DNA of 64,000 bases from Ustilaginoidea virens. Taxonomy: Eukaryota > Ascomycota > Sordariomycetes > Hypocreales > Clavicipitaceae. The notes under the pieces are model-generated. The model was not told the DNA's origin. It saw nothing but the letters and a program-made list of their open reading frames with translations, and ran no database searches. The position numbers were made by a program, and so were the translations under genes. Numbering within the stretch: the first letter of the stretch is position 1; every line of letters begins with the position of its first letter. Below are positions 21,006 through 31,969 of this stretch, piece after piece. The stretch spans positions 5,270,001 through 5,334,000 of the forward strand of contig NC_057316.1 in assembly GCF_000687475.1 (NCBI RefSeq), in the 5' to 3' direction.

Positions 21006-21082
21006 TTGGTCAGGTCAGTTAAGTTATTATGGGGGGGTCGAATGACAAGGGGGGGGCATAGGTTCGGTTGATATGTAGTCTC
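21006..21082 (-). repeat. Right terminal inverted repeat
   Basis: Inverted copy of 20280-20354 with small differences, for example in the lengths of the homopolymer runs. Confidence 0.85.
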
Positions 21083-24000
21083 GGTTGAGACGTAGGCACC
21101 GGCATACATATGTACGTCCGTACCTAGGGAGGTGCCGTATACCGGACATATCAATCTGATGTCAACATGCAGTCAATGGCAGCTGTCTGGGTCCAGTCTG
21201 GTAGGCGGCTGGGGCGTTGTAGCGGAGAGATGGGCCAAAACCCCTAATCTCCATCCACGGCGGCTGGGTCTCAGTCTCATCAGGTGACAAGGGAGCCTCA
21301 ACGCCCGCTTTCCCTGGCGGTGACTCGTGCGACGCGCGTGGGTCGTGAGCAGCCGTACAGGATCATGTCCATGTTTGGGGAAATTTGGATTTTCGCCCCC
21401 CCTTCCCCCCCCTGGTGCCATTTTTCTCCTCGGGCAAACGTGGCGGGGGCAGCGGCTGACGGAGCAGGTCGAGATAACGGAACCGACATGGACCCACCGA
21501 GATTTCCCACGTGCCATGTTCATGTTTGGCGGGAGTGGGAGTTGGAGTTGGCATGTTTGTTTGTTTGCCTGCAACCGCCGGGTGGTGGTGTCTTGCGTCG
21601 TCCCAGGCGCCTGCTTCGTTCAGCCTTCAAACCAAGACCAAGCACCGCGGACCGCGACTTGCTGGAGGGCATCTCGGCAGGTTTGCGCGCCGTGGCCCGT
21701 CACATCAGGCTGAGCTCGGATGGCCTGATGCAGCAGCAGCAGCAGCATGGCGAGCGATGGTCTGCCGACGGCCATGCGGAATACCCAACCCGAGTTCCTT
21801 TTCGTGTGCGCAAGAACCGAGCGGGGAGAGACGGATGCGACGTTGGCTGAAAAAGGCCCTCGAACCGAACCCTCCTTGCGTCCGTCGTGCTTCGAAAGAT
21901 TGCGGAAGGGATGTTGCACGGGGTTACGTGCATCTCTCCTTCCTCAGCGAGAAGAACACTTGACTTTGGGCACAAGCATCCAATGCCACTGCCACCCCTG
22001 GTTCTTCGGAAGGAGCAAGCTGCATTGCCGGATCGTCGCACAGGTGGCTGAATAAACCCTGTGTCAGGATCAGGGTGCACGCAAGGTATCATCAAATGTA
22101 TCCCGGGTAGGTACCTGGTAGGTACGGTACTCCAGGTGCACGGTTGAAGAGGCAGGTTTGCTGCGAGACCGTAACAACCTTGGAAGATGGAACGGTGGGA
22201 TATGAAGAAGATTGGAACAAATCAAAGTATTTCTCCACCGCTTCGCCTTTCGGTTCTTTACTCGACGCAGCTTTCGGCGCAGCTTTGAAAGCCAAGCTGC
22301 GTCGTACGGATGCTGCGTCGAGCTTTTGTCGTACGTACCTTCCAGAGTGCAAGCACCATCCTTACCTTTGGTACAAAACAACGACGACTCTCTCGGCCCG
22401 AGAAAAGGTCTTGCCTCCTGCTGGCGAGACGACATTCCCAGTCATGCCAAGGGAAAATCAGCTGATGATAGTGGCGAGCGTCCCATGTCAGATCGAGGCA
22501 CGCCCAACGTGAGAAAGTACTGGCTTGCCAGGGCTCTGTGCCATGCCGGGGCTGACCCACGTCCAGTCGTGGAGGACGGAGAGCAATTCAAAAGTAACAG
22601 CAGTGATTTCATTTTGTGAAAAATGTTTTCTTTTTTTATAAAAAAAAAAAAAAAAAAACAAATAAAAACAAGGAGGCAGAGAAAGAAGTGTGCCGATGAA
22701 TGAGTGGCCACCAAGACAAGTCCTGACATGTCTCGTCTCGTACCAGCGGGGTACGCGAGATTTATACGAGCCTCATCCTTGAGCTGGGTTTACGACGCTC
22801 ATCTTGGTCTTTTTTGCAGATGTATGGATAAAACAAAAAAAAATAAAATTAAAATTAATACATAAATTTCTTTCTTGATGATTCTTTACGAGGAAAATTT
22901 GCAGCATCCTATCGATCTTTTGACTTGATCATGGCCAGGGACAGCTCAAGGTGGATACGAAACAGGTTCGAGAGGTCTGTGCCCCCTTGTCCTTGTGCCT
23001 TGCAGCCATTTGAATCTTGCATTTGATCTCCTCCGCACTTGCAGGGTGGCTGTAAGGTAGTGCAGAAGCGTCCCATGGCTTGATGTTTGTAGGTTGTGTA
23101 TAATATGTATAATACAAGGAGATTCGCGCTGCACCTTGATGGTGTATGATATCTGCTAGGGGGTCCGCTGGTCGAAAAGGGACTGGGACAAAAAAAAAAA
23201 AAGAAGAAAAAGAAAAAAAGAAGCCTCTTGTAATTTGGGTCTCTCTACAGTGTTGTGTCAGCAGGACAATGGGATGCCAGATTGCTGCATGTGGCTAGCG
23301 GCGACAAGGTATCCCTAGCTGTCGTGGATGAGGGCCAAGCAAAGCAAACCTACCTACGGAGTAGTCTGGTACATACCAAACTTGGTACATAGCACTTGCT
23401 GGAGCCTTGAGGGATGCTCCTTCCCCAAGATCAACTGCACAGTGCACCGTGCGTAGCAGGTACCCAGCCCTCCCTGATCAGGCTGGACGCCTTCCTGACA
23501 GCAGCCTGGCCCGACCTCTCCCAGCAGCGACGCAGGGGCCAAGGCATCGGCAGCGGACCGCTGGACTGTATGTGCCATGCACTCTGCACTATGCAGCCCG
23601 CGGCAGGCCCTTCCAAAGAAAGGCCCTGTCTTGTCACGCATGCATGCATTTTTGATTGCATTGACTCGCCCAACCCACAAGCCATGTCAACCTGGCCTTC
23701 CGACACACGCATGCCAAACATGCATCATCATCATCATCATCCTCCTTCGGCTTCAGTTACCGTCTTTGTCATCCGCGACGCCAGACACTCGTCTTGGCTG
23801 ACTGCAGGCCGCGCGCAGGGCTGGTGGCGACGTTGACGTTTTGCCACCCTCATCGTTCCACTTTCCAACCACTACCGAGACCCAAGTTTCCAACCGGGCA
23901 AGGGCATCAAGATCGTTTCTGCATGCCTGCAAGTTACGCACTCTCGCGGTGCCACCTTCTGGCCGCGTTAGTACTCGTCTATGCGAGCCCCGACAGCCTG

Positions 24001-25493
24001 CCCTAGACGACGAGGCCACCCTGGTGGTATTTGGTATTTTTTGCATCCTGTGCGTATGCGCCATCCGTCACAAATCATCATCCGACTTGGGCTTTCTCGA
24101 ACAAAGGGTTGCTCCGCGGCGGAGCAGCTGATTACCGTGGCTCGGTTTGGGACCGGGTCTCTCCATCTGTGTGGGTAAGAGTCTGACATTGCCAAGCTGA
24201 GAATACCCGGCTGGTGGTCGCATCCGATCTCGCCCTTTGCCCGTGCACGAGTCGCCGTCGTCCTGGACAATGACTCTGGAATCCATGTGGAATTTGCCAG
24301 CCATCTATCCTTTGGCCCTGTCCGCATCATCGGGAAAGCACCGGATGGAAAACTGTTGCCAAGACGACGAGTTTCGGGGGAAACCTGTGTCAGCTACGAG
24401 GCTGGGGATGGAGAGGGAATCAGGCACCAGGTGGCCGTGGTGGTTTTACAGTATCAGCCTTCATTCTGCTGGCCAGGACTTGACGAGTCTGGGGTGAATG
24501 GTTGATGGCCCCTCCTTTCTCCACTGGATACTCCGCACCGCAGTCGGTGATACCAGACAGCCGTTAAGATCTGGTGTGCAGTGCAACCTTGCCAAGGCGA
24601 ATCTGCGCGCAGGTTGGCGGCCAACGGCTGATACTATCGGCCGGCCAGGCCACTGAGCATATGACAGCCCCAAGACGCCCGCAGGTTAAGGGCCAGGCAG
24701 CGGTAGCGGTGCTTTGGGAGCAAAAGAGCTTTGCGCGGCATGGAAAATCCCCCGATTTGGGGAATATCTCGTCTCTTTGCTCTTCCGCGGCACGCAGTAG
24801 ACGCTCGAAAGGCCCAGCCTCGGCACCAAGACGGAAACACGGTTTTGGCCGGCCTTCAGAGCGGAGGGTCCAACCATTCGGGCGCCATTTGCAGAGCCAA
24901 AGTCCCACGCCGGGAAGTCGGCTGGTCTCGATTCACGGGTTTACCCTGGCTGGCTGCATGGGGGGGAAGAGGGATATACTGGACGTCGCGGAAACGGAAA
25001 TCGGGTACTCCGTACATGATGCCACTGACTCTCCCCATGGCTTGCACGAAGAAGCATTCTTCGACATGAAGATTTTGTTTGCCTTGAAATCAGCTGCCCT
25101 GCGGGAAGGTCGTGGAATACTGGCTGGGCGGGCTGTTTCTGGCGCGGGACTCGCCGTGTCGCAGGTTCTGGGAATGCAGTGCAAGACTCTTTGCATTGCC
25201 GAACCGGGTTTTCGCCTCGTCTGTATGCCTCGGCTCTTTCTTGTTCCTTTATTTTATTTTATTTTATTTTTATACTTTTAGGGTTAGACCGCGAGACAGA
25301 CCAAATGGCGAGACGTGGTCGAAAAGAGCGTGGTAGCGTGGTGGGAGCAAGTCCATGGGCACGGCACGGGACGATTGAAGATGGCAATGTTTAGTAGGCA
25401 AGTACGGACTAGGCAGATGTCAACACGACGCACGGTTACGTGGCCCATGGCACAGTGATATCACAGGCATCAATGGATTTTGCGGGAGAAGGG

Positions 25494-25557
<64 letters not shown>
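25494..25557 (+). repeat. A64 homopolymer
   Basis: Uninterrupted run of 64 adenines. No SINE-like or gene-like sequence is recognised upstream and no target duplication was found, so a retroposon tail is not supported. Confidence 0.95.
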
Positions 25558-25560
<3 letters not shown>

Positions 25561-26746
25561 TGCCTGTCCCGCCCGGTATTTTCCATCTCATCGAGCGCGG
25601 CAACCCAGAGGACGCAACGCACGGCGCACAGAGGGCACCAGACCAGTTGCCCGTGCTAGCGGCGACCTATGTAGGCTATGTACATAGCTTTAAAAAAAAA
25701 AAAAAAAAATTCCCCGGCGTCAGAGCGACCCGCCCAGTCCGAGCCAGCCAGTAAAAAGCGCAAGCGCTAGCGCGAGGCCTCGGGGAACCGAACCGGGTCT
25801 CGCCAGCCCGCCAGCCCGCCAGCCCGGCATGCAGGCAACGGCTCCCCGGGATCCAGAGCAGTTCCGCTGCATTAGCCCGGATGACGGCGTCAAATAGCGA
25901 AAGCCCCCAGGATTCTTTCTCAGGGAGCTGGCCCCCGAGCAAAGTCGCCGAGAGCAGACGATAGGATGTGTAGTGGTTGAGGGAAGAGGGAAGGGGGAAG
26001 GGGGAGGGGGGAAGGAGCCCAAGTGGTGAATAATCTTGAGCTAAGAATGAAGTAACGATGAGACAGACAGACAGACAGCAGATTTTAGGCGCCACTACAG
26101 CGCGCAGCCCATGGCGAGACGTGGCGTGGCGCTGCTGCTGCTGCTGTTGATGCTGCCGATGCTGCCGATGAGGCTAATGCGCTCAATAGTGAATGGGATC
26201 ATTGGGATCATGAGGGCCGGGCGATTGAGCGGTGTGCAGGCTGCCAGCGCGACCCTGCTCGCTCGAGTCAATGCACATGCAGTTCTTTTTGGTGCGTCCG
26301 TGTTGTCGGGTTCTTCAGAGCTGCCATGCTGAGCTGAGATGGAAGCTTGCATGCATGACGTGCATGATGCCACATGTTTCCAAGGGAGGGATGGGGGGGG
26401 GGATTAGGGGATGGAAGGGACGGGACGGAATGGCTAGGCGGATCTGGTAGCTGGCACCAGGGCAATTGGGAGGAGCTTGACAGGCTGAAAACAAAAAAGT
26501 ACCAGACAATATAGGTACCGGACAGCTGAAATGATGTCTGGTGGGCATGTAGAACGGTGTGGACCGCGGCCGAGGGCAATCTCCTCCTGACTTTTGAGTT
26601 TTAATGGTGAGAACTCCAGGGGAGCCCTCAGGTGAGCCCTCGGGCAGATTACAGCGCGTGTAGGTACGGAGTACCTATTGAAGGTATTGACATGTATTGA
26701 TTGATTGGACCTAGGGAGGCAGGCACTGGCAACTGGGCACTAGCCA

Positions 26747-26774
26747 CGGGCACGGGCACGGGCACGGGCACGGG
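26747..26774. repeat. GGGCAC hexanucleotide repeat
   Basis: Four to five direct copies of CGGGCA. Low complexity, no gene. Confidence 0.8.
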
Positions 26775-27204
26775 GGCTCAACGTGCCATCATTATTAGCA
26801 AGGTGAATGAATGCACATGGCATATGGCGCGCTGTCAGTGGGGGCGGCACATGCACTGTACGGTACCACGGAGCACTGCCCCGTCAATGCCAGCCCGTGC
26901 GCAACGGTGGGGCCGGTACGTATTGACCAGTTCCGGCAGGGCCCTTCCGCCGCGGATCTATTAAATCTGCTCCATTGTTTTGCTCTCTGGTGCAAGTCGC
27001 CCGCCACGGACCAAGCGTTGGGTTTCGGGCATGGAATGGAGGAGTCTGCCGGAGCCAATCAGTCGATGCATCTACGAGTTTTTCGGGCGCATGTTGGAAA
27101 GAAAGCTTGACCTGCCACAGCAGATCTTGCCATCGGCCGTTGCCATGGATGCTATCATGATGGCCAGCAGTACGAGGGATGGTGCCTTGGACTCGAGGAG
27201 GTTA

Positions 27205-27300
27205 GGGCAAGGTACCTAACCTAACCCAAGGTCAGGCAAGGTACCCAAGGTATCCAGCATCTACCATCAGGTGCATAGGTGCCTGCCTGCCTACCTGTTT
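27205..27300. repeat. Cluster of AAGGTACC/AGGTACCT motifs
   Basis: Dense block of AAGGTACCTAACC, CAAGGTACCC and TGCCTGCCTACCT motifs; a second block lies at about 27441-27510. Confidence 0.6.
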
Positions 27301-28048
27301 AGTGGTCTCCGGGCTCCGACGTGCGCAAAACAAAAGTTCTAGAAAAGCCCGAGGCACGCCCCCATAGATCATATGATGGTGCGGTGCGGTGCGGTGCTGT
27401 TGCTTGGGCAATGTGACGGCTCGCCTGTGGCTGGTTGCCCGAGGTACCTAAGTCAGTCTGGACCCAGGCAGGCAGGGAGGTACTTACCTAGGTACCTAAG
27501 GTACCTAAGCCAGTCCAGGGACCGCGACAAGCATTGACGTCCTGTATAATCTCACGCCGCTGCGCCGCTGCGCCGCTGCAGCGCGCTGCAGGTGGGGCCT
27601 GACGAGCTGAAAGGCGACCGACCAGACGTCAACTTGGGAAATCCTCTTGCCACGACGACAGCTCTTTCCCGCCCGCGATGACGGACCCTCGGGCGCGGAA
27701 ATGCGGAGCGGCCTAGGAAATGTGGAAACGTCATTGGAAAGCGGGCCAGGAGATGCCATTGCACTCGCATTAGGTACACCTGTCAAGACAGCAACAGGGG
27801 CGCCGATGGGGCAAGTAGTCTGCTCGAGTACCGAGTATGGAGCCAGCTCGTGCCGCAACCTCATCTTTCATCCATCCGCACTCCGTACGGACACGGGCAC
27901 GTCAGTCACGTCATCATTATCAATCGCGCCGGCTGGTGCCGGTTGCTGCAAGCCGCCTGGGAGGAAATCACCCGACTCTGCGCTTGGCATTGCCCGCCCC
28001 GGTCTGCCAACTGGGAAAAGAAAAGATGAAAAACCCAAAGTCGCGCCT

Positions 28049-28134
28049 GCAACGCAACGCAACGCAACGCAACGCAACGCAACCTTGCACCTTGCACCAT
28101 GCGCCTTGCGCCTTGCGCCTTGCGCCTTGCGCCA
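28049..28134. repeat. GCAAC pentamer and GCGCCTT heptamer repeats
   Basis: About seven GCAAC copies (28049-28083) are followed by five GCGCCTT copies (about 28101-28133). Non-coding. Confidence 0.85.
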
Positions 28135-28484
28135 AGCGACAGGTCTACGGAGTAACCCGTCTGACCCGTCCGCATATCCGCCCACGCATTGACAACAAGA
28201 AAGGTGGGACCGGGTGGGGGTGGGGGTCTGGGGCTCGCAGTCCGCAGGGGTCGCTGACCGTCCTGGAGGCTGGAGCCTGGCAAAAGCGGAACAGCAGGCA
28301 GGAGCGTGGCTTCTGACAGGATTGGGATTTACACAAGGTACATGTAGGCATCAAGTATTTGCTTTTCAGGCATGGGGCTTTCCCACCAATGCTCTGCAGC
28401 GAATGCGATATTCCCACTAGCGGCATCCGGAATTGCAAATCGGCAGTCGAATGCCTCGTGTACCGCACAGCCAACACAGGATAG

Positions 28485-28565
28485 GCTAGGTACCTAGGTA
28501 CCTTAGATTGGGTTTAGTTTAGGTTAGGTATCTAGGTACCAGGTACCTAAGGTAGGTAGGTACCT
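28485..28565. repeat. Dense AGGTACCTAGG cluster
   Basis: At least five overlapping TAGGTACC units with a TTTAGTTTAGGTTAGG spacer. Typical of the dispersed repeat class here. Confidence 0.6.
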
Positions 28566-30701
28566 CCTTGCGCCGTGTGCAGGACTATACGAGTAGGCAG
28601 GCGCCCGTATGACAAGAAGTCTGCTGGCTGAGACTGAGACTGGCTGGGCTCATGGCCGTGAGCCAAGACACAGGGCCTCTTTTTCTTTTCTGCCACCCCC
28701 TTATTTGCCTTTCTTCTTCTTCTTTCCTTTTTTTTTTTTTTCCCCCCCCGCTTCTTTTTGTCTTTGTCCTTTTTTTTCTTTTTCTTTTTCTTGGTCTCTT
28801 CACTCTTTCCTACCCCTTCCGGTCCCTCTTGTGTATACCTGTCATCTTCGGACACCAGCACATGATGCACTCGACCGGATTTAGCTGGACTTGGCCACAA
28901 TGCGCGTGACGTCTCATGACCGCCCCCCTCCAAGAGAATGAATCATGTGACGGCCATGGAGCGGAGCGCTCCGTTGTCGTCGCCAAGGGGCAGCATGCCC
29001 ATGACGCAGGATTGTAAAGAGTACCTACCCGTAGCGCCAGGCGCATGATGAAATGGCCAAGATTCCCCAATGGATGCGAGGGAAAAAAGCCCCCCCGGGT
29101 TGTCTTCGGATGCGCGGTCGGAGGGCCCCGGCGCACCAAGGGGATTTTGGCCATGAAGCATTCGGGGAGCAAAAAAAAAAAAGAAAACTTGGCAGAAGCG
29201 AACATGCGTCGTCCAGGTTGCAAAGACACGCTGACGTTCAGTTCAGCATTCAAGGAAAAGGACTGGCACTCTGTAGCTGACAGGCTCCCGAGTCCGTCAA
29301 CTATGCAGTCGTCCATGGCCAGCTAAAGATGGGGGAACTCGGAGCGCAGCAGAGCGGTCAGGCGGGCGGACGGGAAGGAAGGAACCAAGCACGGCAACCA
29401 CATCTAGATTTAGATTGGCTCGACCACCCCCGCCGAAAGACCTTGTTTGTTGCTCCTTACCGCGCAAATACGGCTAGAAAGTATACGCAGCAGCAAGCAG
29501 TATTGTGCAGGTACCTGAAAGGGTAGGGCAGTATGTACCTTAGGTACCTAGCTAAGGTACCTAGAGCAGATATCTACCGCCAGGGCCCAGGGCCCAGGGA
29601 ACCCCCTCCTTCCCCCCTCCTTCCCCCCTCCCCCCTCCCCCTCCCCCCCTCCCCGCAAAGGGGCACTCGTAGAAGCGTTGACGGCTAAGCTTTGACGACG
29701 GCTCGATTTCCACGACTGGAACCTTGGTTGGCAGATCTGGGGGAGAATACGGAGTACATATGTACAAGGGAGACCTCGGGTGGGGGGCTCGTACACAATC
29801 AATGGTCAATCCATCCTGATCCTGCTCTCCGGCTTCCTGCTCGCAGCGCAGAGACCAGAAAGCAGGTGGCAAAGAGAATGGCGGTGGTAACGGCTGGGAT
29901 TGCTTTGGCAGAGTCTAATAAGTGACTCTTCTGATCCCATCCGTCCGTCACGTCAGTCCATGATCCAAGCCGATCGGTGCACGTTTCTTTCTTTCTTTTT
30001 CTTTCTTTTCTTTTTCCTTCCCCCCGGCCTGGCGTTCTTCACTGTTTGTAGAGGGTCCAGTTGGCTGGCTGGCTGGCTGTCTTGGCTGGCAGCTGGCCGG
30101 GGCCAAGTCCGGCCCGGTTGGGGTGGTCGCCTTGTCACCGCCTCCATCATGGAAAGACAGGGATCCATGATGCGCCATCCCAACCACGGATCCCTGGACT
30201 CTCTTTGCCCTTGTTCCCTCCCCGGTCGCACGGCCCACGGCCGACGTCCACGGTTGATGTGTGATGACGATGATGCCACGAAATCAGCAGCAACCCAGGT
30301 CCGGAAAGGTCGCCCTGGCTTGAAGGCAGCGGTATTTGGGAGGTACCGCACGGGCAAACCATCCACGGAGCCCCCACCTGGGGCCACGCAGCACCAAGGA
30401 CAAAGCACCAAGGGCAAAGCACCCCCCCCCCCCCCAACGTCGCCTTCGCATCATTCCCCAGTTGCCAAAACTCAATTCCCAGCTCCCAGCTCCCCGATTC
30501 CTCGAAACCCCCATCTTGCGCCCGTCCATCGTCTCCTGTGGAGCAACCCCGAGATTGGAAGAGGGCTCCCCCGACAGCTCGGCCAAGGCGACGTGCCCAT
30601 TGGCCCGTTTTGCCCTTTGCAAGATACTTCGTCCTGCCCCCCTTCTTTGCTTGGCTCGGCTCGGCCTTGCCAATGGAGCCGCCCAGCAGTTGGGCGAAAT
30701 C

Positions 30702-30766
30702 GACACACACACACACAACAACACGCACAACAACACGCACAACAACACACACAACAACACACACAC
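30702..30766. repeat. CA-rich repeat with ACAACAACACGC units
   Basis: A (CA)n run followed by four 14-base units of CACAACAACACGCA type. Confidence 0.8.
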
Positions 30767-30823
30767 CCCCCCTCCTCCCCTGGCCCGCGCAAGGCTAGTC
30801 GTCTAGGCACGATGAATGGGGAG

Positions 30824-30826
<3 letters not shown>

Positions 30827-30873
<47 letters not shown>
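30827..30873 (+). repeat. A47 homopolymer
   Basis: Uninterrupted A-run of 47, followed at 30947-30969 by a C-run of 23. Confidence 0.95.
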
Positions 30874-30875
<2 letters not shown>

Positions 30876-31969
30876 GAAAGAAACTGAAAAAAAGAGGGAG
30901 AAAAAAAAGGAAAAAAATATCAAAAGGAGACCTTGACACTCCCCCTCCCCCCCCCCCCCCCCCCCCCCCAAAATGCACGGCCCCAAATGCTGTACCCCTG
31001 GCGCGGGATTGGCCAGAGGCATCTCGCCGCCATTGCCTTGTTCTCCTTGCTGTTGGCCGGCCTGGGATGGACCGTGGTCGGTCGGTCGGTCGGTCGTATA
31101 GGTGAGATCAGATCCTCGCAGAGTTTGCTGCGCTGCTCGCCTGGCCTTTGCAAGTTGCCACCCGCCCGTCCATCTCACCTCTGATGTCCGCTGCCGAAAC
31201 TTGGCCCAACCTGATGGGGTACCGAGACGGACCTCAATACTCGCTTAATGTCCGAGAAGAGGGCGGGGCGCTTGCTCCATCTGTTGTTTCTTTTCCTCGT
31301 CAAGCGTGGAAGCACTATTATATGTATCGGGAAAAAAGGTTTGGCTTGGGCTGTTCCTATATGTGTATCCACTCCCTCTCTTTTTTTCCTAATCATTCAC
31401 TCACCCTTTCCTCTCACTACTCAACCGAGGAGGAGAAGAAGAAGAAGAGGAAGAAGAAGAAAGAAAGAAAGAAGAAACAAGAACAAATCAGGTTCCATTG
31501 CACTTCGTCGGGACTTGGTTCCTGCCATCATCACGCAGCTTTATCCGGTTGGGGGAAAACGAGATCGCCTCTTTCGCTTCCACCCTGCACTGCAGCCTTC
31601 TCTGCTAGCCAGCCTCACTTACAACAACTCTCGCAACACTCACCACAACACTTGCACTTACACGCACACATACGCACAGCTCACTCACGTAATATCCGAG
31701 GCAACGTCAGCAATTGCGGTGCAAGGTGCCCCTTAAATTTCTATATAATCCAGCCGGCGGCACCTCACTCTGGTCAATGACAATCCTCGGTCCCGTCAAC
31801 CTCGAATCCTTCAATTGCACAACAAATCCACCACGACTGCCTCGTGTCACAGGAGCACAAACGACGTGGATTCTGACACGGTGCTTCCCGCTGCGATATT
31901 GACTTGCCACAGTCGCGAGTGAAACATACCTTATCGAAGCAAACCAAAAGGGCGAATTCCTGGGCCACC

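Larger units (their letters stand above)
20280..21082. mobile_element. AT-rich TIR element (MITE-like, non-autonomous), 803 bp
   Basis: Inverted ends of about 75 bases pair nearly perfectly: the inner 44 bases on the left (20311-20354) match the complement of 21007-21050 with one mismatch, and similarity continues outwards through TCAACCGA. A 10-base direct repeat, GGTTGAGACG, flanks it at 20270-20279 and 21083-21092 and looks like a target-site duplication. The ends are GC-rich; the interior is strongly AT-rich and built from six related tandem units. No coding frame longer than about 70 codons lies inside. Nine- to ten-base duplications and long TIRs recall Mutator-like elements; that class is inference. 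The local AT-rich interior could also reflect repeat-induced point mutation. Confidence 0.8.
17236..31969. other. 14.7-kb gene-poor region
   Basis: No coding gene could be supported between CCDC124 and the MFS transporter. Open frames in it (longest 325 codons, 29900-30877) have no recognisable domain, cross homopolymers or simple repeats, and lack family-like sequence. The DNA is not generally AT-rich. Contents: the TIR element at 20,280-21,082, two very long A-runs, many AGGTACCT clusters, TACGGAGTA copies and simple repeats. The last ~500 bases before 31,970, with GA-rich and CACA-rich stretches, probably form the transporter's promoter and leader. Confidence 0.55.

Noticed and set aside
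24574..25281. 235-codon frame in the gene desert
   Set aside because: No recognisable domain, no clear splice partners, crosses motif clusters; not supportable as a gene.
25440..25557. A64 run as a SINE/LINE tail
   Set aside because: No pol III boxes, reverse-transcriptase sequence or target duplication found next to it.
29900..30877. 325-codon frame in the gene desert
   Set aside because: Runs through T-rich, C-run, CA-repeat and A47 sequence and ends in a poly-Lys run; low complexity only.
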